Counted from the stretch's first letter, positions 1 through 7,623 are shown. The stretch: 64,000 nt of DNA from Streptomyces pyxinae (GCF_024756275.1 NZ_JANUGQ010000006.1:1-64000), one strand, 5' to 3'. Numbers and translations are program-made. The notes: generated by a model from the sequence alone, not told the origin.

Positions 1-1
1 G

Positions 2-73
2 GCCCCACCCGCCACCGGCGGAGAGCACCGCCGTCACCGCAAGTCCCGCCCCTGGTGGCGCCGGCCCCACTGA
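2..73 (+). CDS. C-terminal tail of an upstream gene (partial)
   Basis: An open frame enters from the left edge and ends at a TGA at 71-73. The visible 23 residues end in a basic, Trp-containing tail (HRRHRKSRPWWRRPH). A ribosome-binding site for the next gene follows about 50 bases later, which fits a gene end here. The product cannot be named from this tail, and it could be a chance open frame. Confidence 0.3.
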   Translation, partial: APPATGGEHRRHRKSRPWWRRPH

Positions 74-138
74 CCCCCTCCGGGCGACCACGGATCCCGC
101 CCGGAGGGGCCCCACCCCCACCAAGAGAAAGGCCCCCC

Positions 139-354
139 ATGACCGACACCACCCAGCCCACCGAGCCCACCGAGCACCCGGACACCACCAGCGCCGCCGA
201 GCCCGAGCCGGAAGAGGTCCCCGACACCGCCGACGACACCCCCGACGAGGTCCCCGACGAGGTCCCCGACGACGAGGACGCCGCCGCCGAACCCGACGAG
301 GTGCCCGACTCCGACGACGAGGACGCCGCCGAACCGCTCGGCCTCGCCGCGTAA
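139..354 (+). CDS. Small, extremely acidic protein of unknown function (71 aa)
   Basis: The frame is open further upstream, but the ATG at 139 is preceded by a purine-rich Shine-Dalgarno stretch (AAGAGAAAGG) at good spacing, so this start is preferred. The protein is almost entirely Asp, Glu, Pro, Thr and Ala. It is built on repeats of (D/E)EVPD and DDEDAAEP and ends PLGLAA. It has no signal peptide, no membrane segment and no cysteine, and is predicted to be disordered. I recognise no family. It lies just outside the WXG100/toxin locus on the same strand as the toxin, with a gene on the opposite strand between, so a functional link is only a possibility. Confidence 0.55.
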   Translation: MTDTTQPTEPTEHPDTTSAAEPEPEEVPDTADDTPDEVPDEVPDDEDAAAEPDEVPDSDDEDAAEPLGLAA

Positions 355-398
355 CCACGCGGCACGCTCCCCCTGCCCCCGTCCCCGCCCGCCTCCCG

Positions 399-803
399 TC
401 AGAGACCGCTCAGGCGACTGCGCGGGGCCGGGGGCGGTGGCGGGGGCGGGCTCGCCGGTGTGGAGAGGCCATCGGCGGCTGCCTCGATGTCGATGCCGAC
501 CTGAAGGCTGCGGAACTCGTCCAGAGTGTCGAGCTCCTGCTTCGTGAAGCCGTCCTCGCTCAGCCGGACGCCCAGCGCGAGCACCTTCATGGTCTGCTGG
601 ATGCGCACGGCGTCCCGGGCGGCGTCACGGTGGAGCGCCCGGTAGGCCGTGGCGGTGGGACCGGCCCAACCCGCCTCGATGCTGTCGACGATCTCATCCA
701 TGCGGGTGACCTGCTTGCCGAGGTACTCCCGCATGTCGTCCAGGTCGTCCGCGAGCTTCTTCAACTCCGATGACGTATAAGCGAGCTTCGGCTCAGCACC
801 CAT
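399..803 (-). CDS. WXG100-family protein (type VII secretion substrate or chaperone)
   Basis: The protein is about 134 aa and mostly alpha-helical, with a central W-x-G turn (GWAGPTATAY) between two helices, the signature of the ESAT-6/WXG100 fold. The C-terminus is a Pro-rich tail ([17 protein letters not shown]). The ATG at 803 is chosen over an upstream GTG at 821 because an AGCAGGGGG ribosome-binding site sits just before it. WXG100 proteins are exported by, or guide toxins to, type VII secretion machines. It is divergent from a second WXG100 gene and the toxin operon and shares their intergenic region, so the three probably work together. No secretion core gene (EccB/C/D/E, MycP) is in the window. 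Confidence 0.75.
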   Translation of the reverse strand: MGAEPKLAYTSSELKKLADDLDDMREYLGKQVTRMDEIVDSIEAGWAGPTATAYRALHRDAARDAVRIQQTMKVLALGVRLSEDGFTKQELDTLDEFRSLQVGIDIEAAADGLSTPASPPPPPPPAPRSRLSGL

Positions 804-828
804 GCCGCCCCCTGCTTCCACGCTCGTG

Positions 829-863
829 CGGTAAGTCCCGAATCACCCTAGCAACGCTTACCG
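829..863. promoter_or_regulatory. Inverted repeat in the WXG100 divergent promoter
   Basis: Seven-base arms CGGTAAG and CTTACCG are separated by 21 bases, between the two divergent WXG100 genes. This could be an operator controlling both sides. No regulator gene lies beside it, so its use is inferred. Confidence 0.3.
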
Positions 864-912
864 TCCACCCGGCGAAAAAATCACGGCCTCCGCCGGGCGG
901 CCCCTAGAGTGA

Positions 913-930
913 GTGTCCGGGCACGGACAC
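913..930. promoter_or_regulatory. Hairpin or palindrome upstream of the toxin operon
   Basis: A perfect 7-bp stem (GTGTCCG / CGGACAC) with a GGCA loop lies 38 bases upstream of the WXG100 start at 968. By position it could be an operator, or a structure in the 5' leader of the toxin operon. Confidence 0.3.
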
Positions 931-967
931 ACGGGGATGGACGTGCGGAGCACGGGGGATCAGCACC

Positions 968-1276
968 ATGCCGGAAGAAGAAGACCGGATCACCGTCGAC
1001 TTCGCCACCCTGCGGCGCCTCTCGGGGGACCTGGAGAAGATCCTCCGCACCCTCGACGAGAAGCTGGAGACGCTGTACGAGCGCACCGCGCAGGCCGTTC
1101 TGAGCTGGGACGGCGAGGCCCGCGAGGCGTTCATCGACGAGCTGGACACATGGGGGCGCTCCGCCGACGACCTCAAAGCCACCCAGGCCTGGCTCCACGA
1201 GGTCGTCGTCAAGGGGCACCTCAACTACGCCGCGGCCAACAAGGCCGTACTCGAAGGCTGGGGAGGCGGCGCCTGA
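968..1276 (+). CDS. WXG100-family protein, partner of the downstream toxin
   Basis: This is a 102-aa all-helical protein with the W-x-G turn at LSWDGEAREAF and a second helix rich in Asp/Glu and hydrophobics, the normal size and layout for WXG100. Its stop codon overlaps the ATG of the toxin gene (TGATG at 1274-1278), so the two are translationally coupled. Small WXG100 proteins encoded directly upstream of large toxins usually pair with the toxin N-terminus and deliver it to the type VII machine. That role is inferred from family and context. Confidence 0.8.
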   Translation: MPEEEDRITVDFATLRRLSGDLEKILRTLDEKLETLYERTAQAVLSWDGEAREAFIDELDTWGRSADDLKATQAWLHEVVVKGHLNYAAANKAVLEGWGGGA

Positions 1277-3063
1277 TGGCCGGCCCCTCCGCACCCGTCC
1301 AGTCGCCGGGCGGCACCGGCACCATCGACGTCAAGCCGGGCAACCTCTGGTCGGTCTCCGGCCAGGTCGCCGAGCAGCAGGACTTCCTGGTGCGCGGCGC
1401 GCGAAAGCTCCTGGAGGAACTGGGTGAGTACCCCGACGCCGGGGGCGCGGGCACCGAGGCCCAGAAGTTCGCCCAGGCGTACCGGAAGACCGGCGACCGC
1501 TGGCTGGAGGTCTGGGGCCGGTCCGTGCTCAGCGTCGGCGGTGTGGCGGTCGGGTTCACCGAGACCGCCAACGCCTACACCAGGGCCGACGCCGCGGCCC
1601 ACCCCAAGCCGGGTAAGCCGGCCGAGCAGCGCCCCCGCCCGCCGGTCATCGACAAGCCGCCGAACCTCGGCTCCGTACCCGACATCAAGTGGGGCGACGA
1701 CGACGGCGGTGACGACCTGCTGCGCGGCCTGCTGGAGGGCCTGCCCGAGATCGTCCGGGACCTCCTCCATCCCCTGTGCAAGGACGTGTTCCGGCTCGGC
1801 AGGGTGGCGGACGTCTACCCCTATCCGCAGCAGCACTACCTGAACTCCCTGTGCCACAGCTGGATGGACGTCTCCCTCGTCGCCGCGACGGGCGCGGACC
1901 AGCTCACCCAGGCCGTCGGCGCCATCACCAACCACCAGCAGGCCGACTGGGAAGCCGCCATGCGGACCTTCTGCAGCGCCCTGTGGGGTGCGACGGCCTG
2001 GGGCCGGCAGCGCCACGGCTACCAGTGGGCGCAGACCGCCAACTCCGGTCCGGGTACGCCCAGCGCCCCGACGGGCAGCGAACCCGTCATGACCGTGCTC
2101 AAGGACACGGCCGACAAGATCGCCACCATCCTCCGCGAGTACGCGGAAGCCGCCGTCGATCTGAACCGCGACGTGTGGGACGAGTTCGAACGCGCCATCA
2201 AGAAGGCCGCCAAGGACATCATCGACGACCTGGCCAAACCCAAGGACGCGAAGGACGTCCTCGGCACCGTCGCGTCGGTCGTCAAGAAGGGTGCGAGCCT
2301 GGTCCTGACGCTGGACGTCAAGACCGCGCTCAACCTCGACCAGGCCAAACTGAACCGGATCGTCGACACCTACACCGGCATCCTGGCGGGCCTGACCACC
2401 CGCATGGAGGCGCTGAAGGAGCCCCTGGACGAGGCATACCTGAGCGCCCCCAAGTTCGAAGCCGGCGTCGCCCGAGCCCACGGCTTCGGCACCCGGGCCC
2501 TGGAGCAGTTCAAGAGCTCCCAGACCTGGCTGAAGGTCGACTCGCACGGCGACTACGACCTGAACCTCGCCGCCAACGAGTACCTGGCCAACGGCCACAC
2601 CCTGGACAAGCACGTCGGCAAGACCGACGAGCAACTCGCACAACGCCTGCGCGACCAGCAGACAAGCGGCCCCACCCAAACATGGCCGCACGGCAGGCCG
2701 TACCCAGGCGCTTCCTCGGCCTTCCCGGACTACCGGCGGGCCGAGGAACTGACCGAGTACAACCTCAACAAGAACAAGGCCGCCATCGAAGCGTGGCTCA
2801 AGGGCCCACCACCGCCGGACGAGGGGAAAGGCAAGGGTTTCCAGTCGATCGCGCCCAACGGCGAGACCAGCGGCCGGAGCGTGAGCAAGCAGGGGGTGGA
2901 GCCGAACGACCCACTGTCCGGATACAGGGAGGGCGGGATCCACGCCAAGGCGTACGACGTGACCGGCATCGACACTCGGATCAGGTATGACAGCAGTCGC
3001 AATCCACCGTTCACCGTCATGACATCGATGCCCTACAGACCCCCGAGTACACAGAATCCGTAA
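1276..3063 (+). CDS. Polymorphic toxin with C-terminal RNase A-like (CdiA-CT type) domain
   Basis: The protein is 595 aa; the ATG at 1276 is fixed by the TGATG overlap with the WXG100 gene. Residues about 1-300 are helical and Trp-rich, resembling a type VII targeting region. A Gly/Pro/Thr linker and a long amphipathic helical region follow. The last 150 residues match the pattern of the bacterial RNase A-like CdiA-CT domain: NGHTLDKHVGKTDEQL with His441 and His446, a FPDYRRAEE segment, SGRSV, and a final strand FTVMTSMPY with Thr583. That family, characterised in Yersinia kristensenii CdiA, cleaves RNA and uses His, Arg, Thr and Tyr. Here the residue aligned with the usual Tyr of T-x-Y appears to be Met585, so activity is likely but unproven. 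Immunity candidates follow within 25 bases. Confidence 0.75.
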   Translation: MAGPSAPVQSPGGTGTIDVKPGNLWSVSGQVAEQQDFLVRGARKLLEELGEYPDAGGAGTEAQKFAQAYRKTGDRWLEVWGRSVLSVGGVAVGFTETANAYTRADAAAHPKPGKPAEQRPRPPVIDKPPNLGSVPDIKWGDDDGGDDLLRGLLEGLPEIVRDLLHPLCKDVFRLGRVADVYPYPQQHYLNSLCHSWMDVSLVAATGADQLTQAVGAITNHQQADWEAAMRTFCSALWGATAWGRQRHGYQWAQTANSGPGTPSAPTGSEPVMTVLKDTADKIATILREYAEAAVDLNRDVWDEFERAIKKAAKDIIDDLAKPKDAKDVLGTVASVVKKGASLVLTLDVKTALNLDQAKLNRIVDTYTGILAGLTTRMEALKEPLDEAYLSAPKFEAGVARAHGFGTRALEQFKSSQTWLKVDSHGDYDLNLAANEYLANGHTLDKHVGKTDEQLAQRLRDQQTSGPTQTWPHGRPYPGASSAFPDYRRAEELTEYNLNKNKAAIEAWLKGPPPPDEGKGKGFQSIAPNGETSGRSVSKQGVEPNDPLSGYREGGIHAKAYDVTGIDTRIRYDSSRNPPFTVMTSMPYRPPSTQNP

Positions 3064-3087
3064 CGTCCCGAGAAGGGTTCGCACCTC

Positions 3088-3651
3088 ATGCAGTCCGTCG
3101 ACCAGTCGTCCTGGGAGGCCGCAGTACGCCACCTCTACGAAGACGCCTACCCCTTCGACGCCACCGGCCCCCGCCGCCACGAGAACTGGGTCCTGGACCT
3201 CCTGGCGGTGATGGACCGGGTTCCCGACCCCCGGGGGTGGACCGGCCTGGACTACGCGGCACAGATGCCGGAGGCCGCAGGGTTTCCCGCCTTCCCCTTC
3301 AACGACCACCCCCCGGAGTACATCGCACAGCGCCTTCAGGAGATCGACCGGGACAGCGCCGAAAACCTGCTCCTGGCCCTCACCGGTGACGGGTGCACCC
3401 TGTCCAACCTGGCCCACTTCAAGGAAAGCGAGGAAGAATTGCGGGCAATGGCGCGCACCATCCTCGCCCGCTACGGAGACAAGGCCACCTACCACACCAA
3501 CATCAACAGGCCCGGGCACGTACGCGGCACACTCGACTTCACGTCGTCGGGCTGGGCGTACAGCCTGCTGAGCGTCTACACGGAGGACTACGGCCTCGTC
3601 GTCGTCTCCGACACCGAGGTCGGAATGTTCTGGAACTTCTCGGACTGCTGA
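3088..3651 (+). CDS. Immunity-like protein, copy A of four
   Basis: This is a 187-aa soluble protein beginning MQSVDQSSWEAAVRHLY. It starts 24 bases after the toxin stop and has a GAGAAGGG ribosome-binding site. It has no signal peptide or membrane segment, is acidic, and has conserved blocks shared with three paralogs downstream: NWVLDLLAVM, VPDPRGWTG, EIDRDSAENLLL, MARTILARYG, TLDF and TEVGMFWNF. I recognise no Pfam family with certainty. Its place directly behind a toxin gene, and its amplification into an array, are what is known of immunity proteins in polymorphic toxin loci. Copy A is the natural candidate to neutralise the RNase A-like domain. It could also bind another secreted partner. 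Confidence 0.7.
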   Translation: MQSVDQSSWEAAVRHLYEDAYPFDATGPRRHENWVLDLLAVMDRVPDPRGWTGLDYAAQMPEAAGFPAFPFNDHPPEYIAQRLQEIDRDSAENLLLALTGDGCTLSNLAHFKESEEELRAMARTILARYGDKATYHTNINRPGHVRGTLDFTSSGWAYSLLSVYTEDYGLVVVSDTEVGMFWNFSDC

Positions 3652-3709
3652 CCCACCTAGCGACCCAAACGAATGCAGTTTCTGACCAGGCAGCTTGAGA
3701 GAATCCCCC

Positions 3710-4009
3710 GTGCTGACACGATCCGCGACCTATCCCGACCGGGAGACCGCCCAGTGGGCCACCCAGCAGGTGGTGACCGCCAACGAGCAGGTCATCCACC
3801 GCTGGCTCGCCCAGAGCACCCGGGCCCGCCTCACCATCGAGGCCGCCTGGCCCTCCCGCGAGGAGCCCGTGGGCCGGGTCCAGCTCGAAGGCGACCTGCT
3901 GGCCGGGCGCGGGCCCGTCGATGTCCGCGCGGCGCGCGTGGTGCTGCGCCGCGAGGCGTCGAGCCCGTACGGCTTCGTCGTCCACACGACCGTTCCGTTC
4001 TACCTGTAG
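3710..4009 (+). pseudogene. Orphan C-terminal fragment of an RNase A-like toxin
   Basis: About 99 aa from a GTG at 3710; an in-frame TTG at 3695 is possible and a stop lies just upstream at 3683. The sequence aligns in pattern with the second half of the toxin domain at 1276-3063: TYPDRETAQWATQ matches FPDYRRAEELTE, HRWLAQ matches EAWLKG, and the end FVVHTTVPFY matches FTVMTSMPY. The first half with the catalytic HTxxxHVGKT element is absent, so it should have no nuclease activity. It is followed 13 bases later by a CdiI-like immunity gene. It is best read as the remnant of a displaced toxin tip that once paired with that gene. It may still be translated as a stand-alone peptide. Confidence 0.6.
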
Positions 4010-4022
4010 GCGCCGCACGCAC

Positions 4023-4679
4023 ATGTCCATGAAGCCCCTCGAACACGACCGCCGGTACGGCGAGCTGGACCAGGTGATGCGCGCGTACCTGGGACGGCCG
4101 GCCGACGACACCCCGGAGCGGCGCAGCGACGCCCTGGAGGCGTACCTCCGGCACACCTGGCACACCCGCCCCTCTGCCATCGCGGAGGCGGAGCGCCAAC
4201 TGCGCGAGTACAGCCGCAACCCGCCGGGCCCTCTGCGGCAGCGGCTGGGCGAGTTCTACGCGATCCCGGACACCGGGAAGCCGCAGTCGGAGATCGGCGG
4301 CTGGCTGACGGTGCTGGCCGACCATCTCAAGAGGAGCATCGAGGAAGGCGACGTCCCCGAACCGGCGACCCCGCAGACCCACTGGGAGTGGCACGCGCGC
4401 TTCCCGGAGACCGCACAACTGCTCGGCGGATGGTTCTCGCAGGACATCGTGGACGAGTTCCCCGACCACGACGCCGCCGTCACCGACTACGCCACCACCA
4501 CCCACCCCCAGTTGATCGCGCGTCTCGTGGGCGAACTCCACGAACTGCTCGCCCTCCCCCTGGACGAGGGCGACTACGCCCTGGCCGTCGCCGAACTCGG
4601 CATGGAGGTCGCCCCGCCCGAGCCCTTCTCCCACGGCGCCTGGTTCCAGTCACTGGCGACGACGCTGTCCGGCGGCTGA
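4023..4679 (+). CDS. CdiI-type immunity protein, two tandem domains
   Basis: 218 aa from the ATG at 4023; an in-frame ATG two codons on is possible, and the ribosome-binding site is weak. The C-terminal half (about residues 125-215) has the CdiI_2 family pattern: FPETAQLLGGWFSQD, a run of acidic residues, LVGELHELLALPLDE, a LGMEVAPPE turn, and a final WFQSLATTL helix. The N-terminal half repeats the same plan in degenerate form: LDQVMRAYLGRPADDT, ALEAYLRHT, AEAERQLREY, then GGWLTVLADHL. It therefore looks like an internal duplication or fusion of two immunity domains. It follows the orphan toxin fragment at 3710-4009 and probably protected against that toxin. CdiI_2 assignment is by motif memory only. 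Confidence 0.65.
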   Translation: MSMKPLEHDRRYGELDQVMRAYLGRPADDTPERRSDALEAYLRHTWHTRPSAIAEAERQLREYSRNPPGPLRQRLGEFYAIPDTGKPQSEIGGWLTVLADHLKRSIEEGDVPEPATPQTHWEWHARFPETAQLLGGWFSQDIVDEFPDHDAAVTDYATTTHPQLIARLVGELHELLALPLDEGDYALAVAELGMEVAPPEPFSHGAWFQSLATTLSGG

Positions 4680-4745
4680 CCGGACCCGCAGCGGCGTACC
4701 GCCGGCACACAGACTCCGCACAGCCCCGAGAAAGGCCCGTATCCC

Positions 4746-5306
4746 ATGCAGTCCGTCGACAAGTCGTCCTGGGACACCGCGGTACGCCGCCTGTACGTGC
4801 ACGCGTGCGCGTACATCGCCACCGGACCCCGCCGCCACGAGAACTGGGTCCTCGACGTCCTCGCCGTGATGGGCCGGGTCCCGGACCCCCGGGGCTGGAC
4901 CGTCATCGACGACGCGGCCGAGAACCCGGACCAGATGTGGTCCTCCGTATACCCGTTCGAAGTCCATACCGTGGAGTACATCGCGCCGCGCCTCAAGGAG
5001 ATCGACCGGGACAGCGCCGAGAACCTGCTCCTGGCCATCACCGAGGCTGGCTGCACCCTGTCCAATCTCCGGTACCTCGACGAAACCCCGGAAGAACTAC
5101 GGGCGATGGCCCAGACGATCCTCGCCCGCTACGGGGACGCGGCCACCTACTACACCAATGTCAGCAAGCGCGGCAGCGCGCCCGGCACCCTCGACTTCAC
5201 CCTGGATTCCTTCGGCTACAGCCCGATGGGCGTCTACATGGAGGACTGTGGTCTCGTCGTCGTCACCGACACCGAGGTCGGCCTGTTCTGGAACTTGGCC
5301 GACTGA
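4746..5306 (+). CDS. Immunity-like protein, copy B of four
   Basis: A 186-aa paralog of the protein at 3088-3651. Shared blocks include the start MQSVDKSSW, ENWVLDVLAVM, VPDPRGWT, EIDRDSAENLLLAI, ILARYGD and TEVGLFWNL. By eye it is roughly 60 percent identical to copy A. Differences cluster in the stretch after DDAAENP and in the segment before TLDF, the places where partner specificity would be expected to vary. The leader before the ATG has the same CCCGAGAAAGG ribosome-binding block seen before copies A and C, so the promoter-proximal bases were duplicated with the gene. It lies downstream of the CdiI-like gene without a toxin of its own. Confidence 0.65.
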   Translation: MQSVDKSSWDTAVRRLYVHACAYIATGPRRHENWVLDVLAVMGRVPDPRGWTVIDDAAENPDQMWSSVYPFEVHTVEYIAPRLKEIDRDSAENLLLAITEAGCTLSNLRYLDETPEELRAMAQTILARYGDAATYYTNVSKRGSAPGTLDFTLDSFGYSPMGVYMEDCGLVVVTDTEVGLFWNLAD

Positions 5307-5340
5307 TGAGCCTGCCGGCCGTACGAGCGCAGCATGTCTC

Positions 5341-5364
5341 AACCCGCCGTTCACGGTCATGACG
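5341..5364 (+). other. Vestige of a toxin 3' end upstream of immunity copy C
   Basis: These 24 bases read NPPFTVMT in one frame, exactly the residues near the C-terminus of the toxin at 1276-3063 (codons at 3001-3024). About 20 of 24 bases are identical. There is no start or longer open toxin frame around it. It sits just upstream of immunity copy C, as the intact toxin end sits just upstream of copy A. It marks a duplicated toxin-tail plus immunity cassette from which the toxin has been lost. Confidence 0.6.
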
Positions 5365-5434
5365 CCGACGCGGCAACGGCCCTCAGAACCCACTCACTCC
5401 CCAAAGCTCCGAGAAAGGCCACGTGTCCCGTCCC

Positions 5435-5998
5435 ATGCAGCCCGTCGATCAGTCGTCCTGGGAGGCCGCGGTACGCCACCTCTACGAAGACGCCTACCCC
5501 TTCGACGCCACCGGCCCCCGCCACCACGAGAACTGGATCCTGGACCTCATCGCGGTGATGAACCGGGTCCCCGACCCCCGCGGGTGGACCGGACTCGACG
5601 ACGCGGCACACACCCCGGAACGCGAAGGGTTCCCCACCTTTCCCTTCGACGTCCACCCCCCGGAGTACATCGCGGAACGCCTCCAGGAGATCGACCGGGA
5701 CAGCGCCGAAAACCTGCTCCTGGCCCTCACCGGTGACAAGTGCACCCTGTCCAACCTCTTCCACTTCAAAGAAACCAAGGAAGAACTACGGGCGATGGCC
5801 CGTACCATCCTCGCCCGCTACGGGGACAAGGCCACCTACCACACCAACGTCGACCGGCCCGGCCGTGTACCCGGCACGCTCGACTTCGTGACGCCGAACT
5901 GGGGGTGGGCCTCGCTGAGCTTCTACTCGGAGGACTACGGCCTCGTCGTCGTCTCCAACACCGAGGTGGGCATGTTCTGGAACTTCTCCGACTACTGA
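5435..5998 (+). CDS. Immunity-like protein, copy C of four
   Basis: 187 aa from the ATG at 5435; an upstream in-frame GTG at 5423 would add four residues. It is the closest relative of copy A, about 80 percent identical by eye, with the same first 27 residues except one. The differences fall in three patches: EREGFPTFPFDV, the residue after LTGD, and the VTPNWGWASLSFYS segment. This pattern fits an immunity protein retuned to a variant toxin tip. A toxin vestige (5341-5364) stands before it. A shared leader with a GAGAAAGG site precedes it. Confidence 0.68.
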   Translation: MQPVDQSSWEAAVRHLYEDAYPFDATGPRHHENWILDLIAVMNRVPDPRGWTGLDDAAHTPEREGFPTFPFDVHPPEYIAERLQEIDRDSAENLLLALTGDKCTLSNLFHFKETKEELRAMARTILARYGDKATYHTNVDRPGRVPGTLDFVTPNWGWASLSFYSEDYGLVVVSNTEVGMFWNFSDY

Positions 5999-6042
5999 CC
6001 CCGCCTGCCCCGTGAGAGAGCGCCGCCCAAGCCCTGGAGATC

Positions 6043-6615
6043 ATGGACCCCACCGACAGCACCGCATGGGACACCGCACTGGAGCGGCTCCTCGACGATG
6101 TGTACACCTTTGCGATGGCCGGGCCCCGGCACCACGGCGATTGGGCGCGGGACGTCCTGGCCGTCATGGACCGGTCGGTCACCGACCCCCGGGGGTGGCG
6201 GACACTGGAGTGGGGGATCGACAAGGAGGGGCGCGAGAACGGCCGTCCCGCCTACCCGTTCCTGCCGCCCACGGCCGAGCAGGTGCGCGCGTGGACGTAT
6301 CCCGTCACGGCCGGTGCCGCCGCTGAGTTGCTCGCCTCGCTGACCCAGGAATGGTTCCTCGAGGGCCGCCCCGTCCGGGCGCGCGCCGACCGGAACGATG
6401 TGCTGGCCGACGCGCGCACGGTACTCGGCCGGTTCGGTGCCGGGGCCGTCTTCCGTACCTCCGCCGAGCGGGCCCGGGCCTCCGCCTCGCCGGAGTTCCT
6501 TGCCGCCGACCTCGCCGGCGGCCGGCCCTTCACCCACCATGTGATGGACCTCGGGCTGATCGCCGTCGGCGCGGACGAGGTCGGGGTCTTCTGGTCGTTC
6601 AACGCGAACGGATGA
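6043..6615 (+). CDS. Immunity-like protein, copy D of four (divergent)
   Basis: A 190-aa protein starting MDPTDSTAWDTALERLL. It keeps the family frame (GPRHHGDWARDVLAVMD, DPRGWRTL, AELLASLT, ARTVLGRFGAG, EVGVFWSF) but is much more divergent than copies A-C, about one third identical by eye. It closes the array: the next genes are on the other strand and unrelated. Its divergence suggests an older duplication or a different target. The ribosome-binding site before the ATG is weak (CTGGAGATC). Confidence 0.6.
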   Translation: MDPTDSTAWDTALERLLDDVYTFAMAGPRHHGDWARDVLAVMDRSVTDPRGWRTLEWGIDKEGRENGRPAYPFLPPTAEQVRAWTYPVTAGAAAELLASLTQEWFLEGRPVRARADRNDVLADARTVLGRFGAGAVFRTSAERARASASPEFLAADLAGGRPFTHHVMDLGLIAVGADEVGVFWSFNANG

Positions 6616-6695
6616 GGGCATGCCGGGGCGCCGCGCCGGTCGGTGGCGGCGACGCTGCCCGGCGAGGCCGACCGGCGGGGCCGGCCAGGCCGTCG

Positions 6696-7580
6696 TCAGA
6701 GGCGGTCGGCCAGGAACGGGAGCACCAGCGCCGCCAGTTCGTCGGGGACTTCCTCCGCGAGGTCGTGGCCGGCGTGCAGGACGTGGCCGGTGACATCGTC
6801 GGCGAAGTGGCGCATCTGGGCCTCGGCCCGCTCCCCGACGAAGGCGTCGCCGCCGATCGCCAGGACCGGGATGTCCAGCTTCCGCCGGGCCGCCTCGCGG
6901 TTCTGTTCGGCGTCGACCAGGATGGCCCGGTAGACCGCGAGCATGGCGCGGATGCCGCCGGGGCCGGAGTAGCAGCGCACGTACTCCTCGATGGCGTCGG
7001 GGGTGGCCGAATCGGGGTGCAGCCGCGCGCACTTGGTCATGTAGGTGATCAGCTCGCGCTCATGTCCGGCGATCAGCATCTCGGGGACGTCCGGCTGGAA
7101 GTAGAAGCCGAGGTGCCAGAGGTGCATGCCGCCGGGCGCGGTGTTCTGCGGGGTGAGGGCGGTGTGGTCCTCGAAGCCGTAGCCGGAGAACAACGCCTCG
7201 GTGAAGACCAGGGCGTTGACGTGCTCGCGGTGGCGGGCGGCGAGGTGGTAGCCGGTCACCGCGCCCCAGTCCTCGCCCATCACGGTGTAGGTGGTGTGCC
7301 CGAGGTGGGCCATCAGCGCGGCGATGTCGTCGCTCATCGTCGCGGAGTCGTAGCCGTCGGCGGGGCGTGTGGAGTCCCCGAGCCCGCGCAGGTCGGGTAC
7401 GACGACGGTGTAGTGCGGGGTCAGCTTCGGCAGCAGGTGGCGCCAGTGGTAGCCGGTCTTGGGCACCCCGTGCAGCAGCACGATCGCCGGTCCTGAGCCG
7501 GCGGTCCGGTAGTGGATGCCCGTCCCGTTGACGGTGGGGCGGTCCGTACGGACAGGGGCTCCGGTGTGGTCGTACATCAT
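6696..7580 (-). CDS. Alpha/beta hydrolase, epoxide hydrolase-like
   Basis: 294 aa from the ATG at 7580; a second ATG follows at once. The family markers are present: the oxyanion motif HGVP (37-40), the nucleophile elbow GEDWG with Asp104, a helical cap with FSGYGFEDHT, and the general-base loop GHDLAEEVP near the C-terminus. An Asp nucleophile with HGxP is typical of epoxide hydrolases and related dehalogenases, which form an ester on Asp that water then cleaves. The natural substrate is unknown. It is cytosolic with no signal peptide. The gene lies 78 bases after a TetR gene in the same direction. A copy of the motif found upstream of tetR lies in the gap, so the regulator probably controls it. 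Confidence 0.8.
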   Translation of the reverse strand: MMYDHTGAPVRTDRPTVNGTGIHYRTAGSGPAIVLLHGVPKTGYHWRHLLPKLTPHYTVVVPDLRGLGDSTRPADGYDSATMSDDIAALMAHLGHTTYTVMGEDWGAVTGYHLAARHREHVNALVFTEALFSGYGFEDHTALTPQNTAPGGMHLWHLGFYFQPDVPEMLIAGHERELITYMTKCARLHPDSATPDAIEEYVRCYSGPGGIRAMLAVYRAILVDAEQNREAARRKLDIPVLAIGGDAFVGERAEAQMRHFADDVTGHVLHAGHDLAEEVPDELAALVLPFLADRL

Positions 7581-7623
7581 GGCTCGACACAACCTTTCCA
7601 AGGTGTTTCATGGTGGGCTTTTG

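Noticed and set aside
1225..3519. A 764-codon open frame antisense to the toxin and immunity copy A
   Set aside because: It runs opposite to genes with domain matches and coupled starts. Long antisense frames are common at this GC content, and the translation has no recognisable domain.
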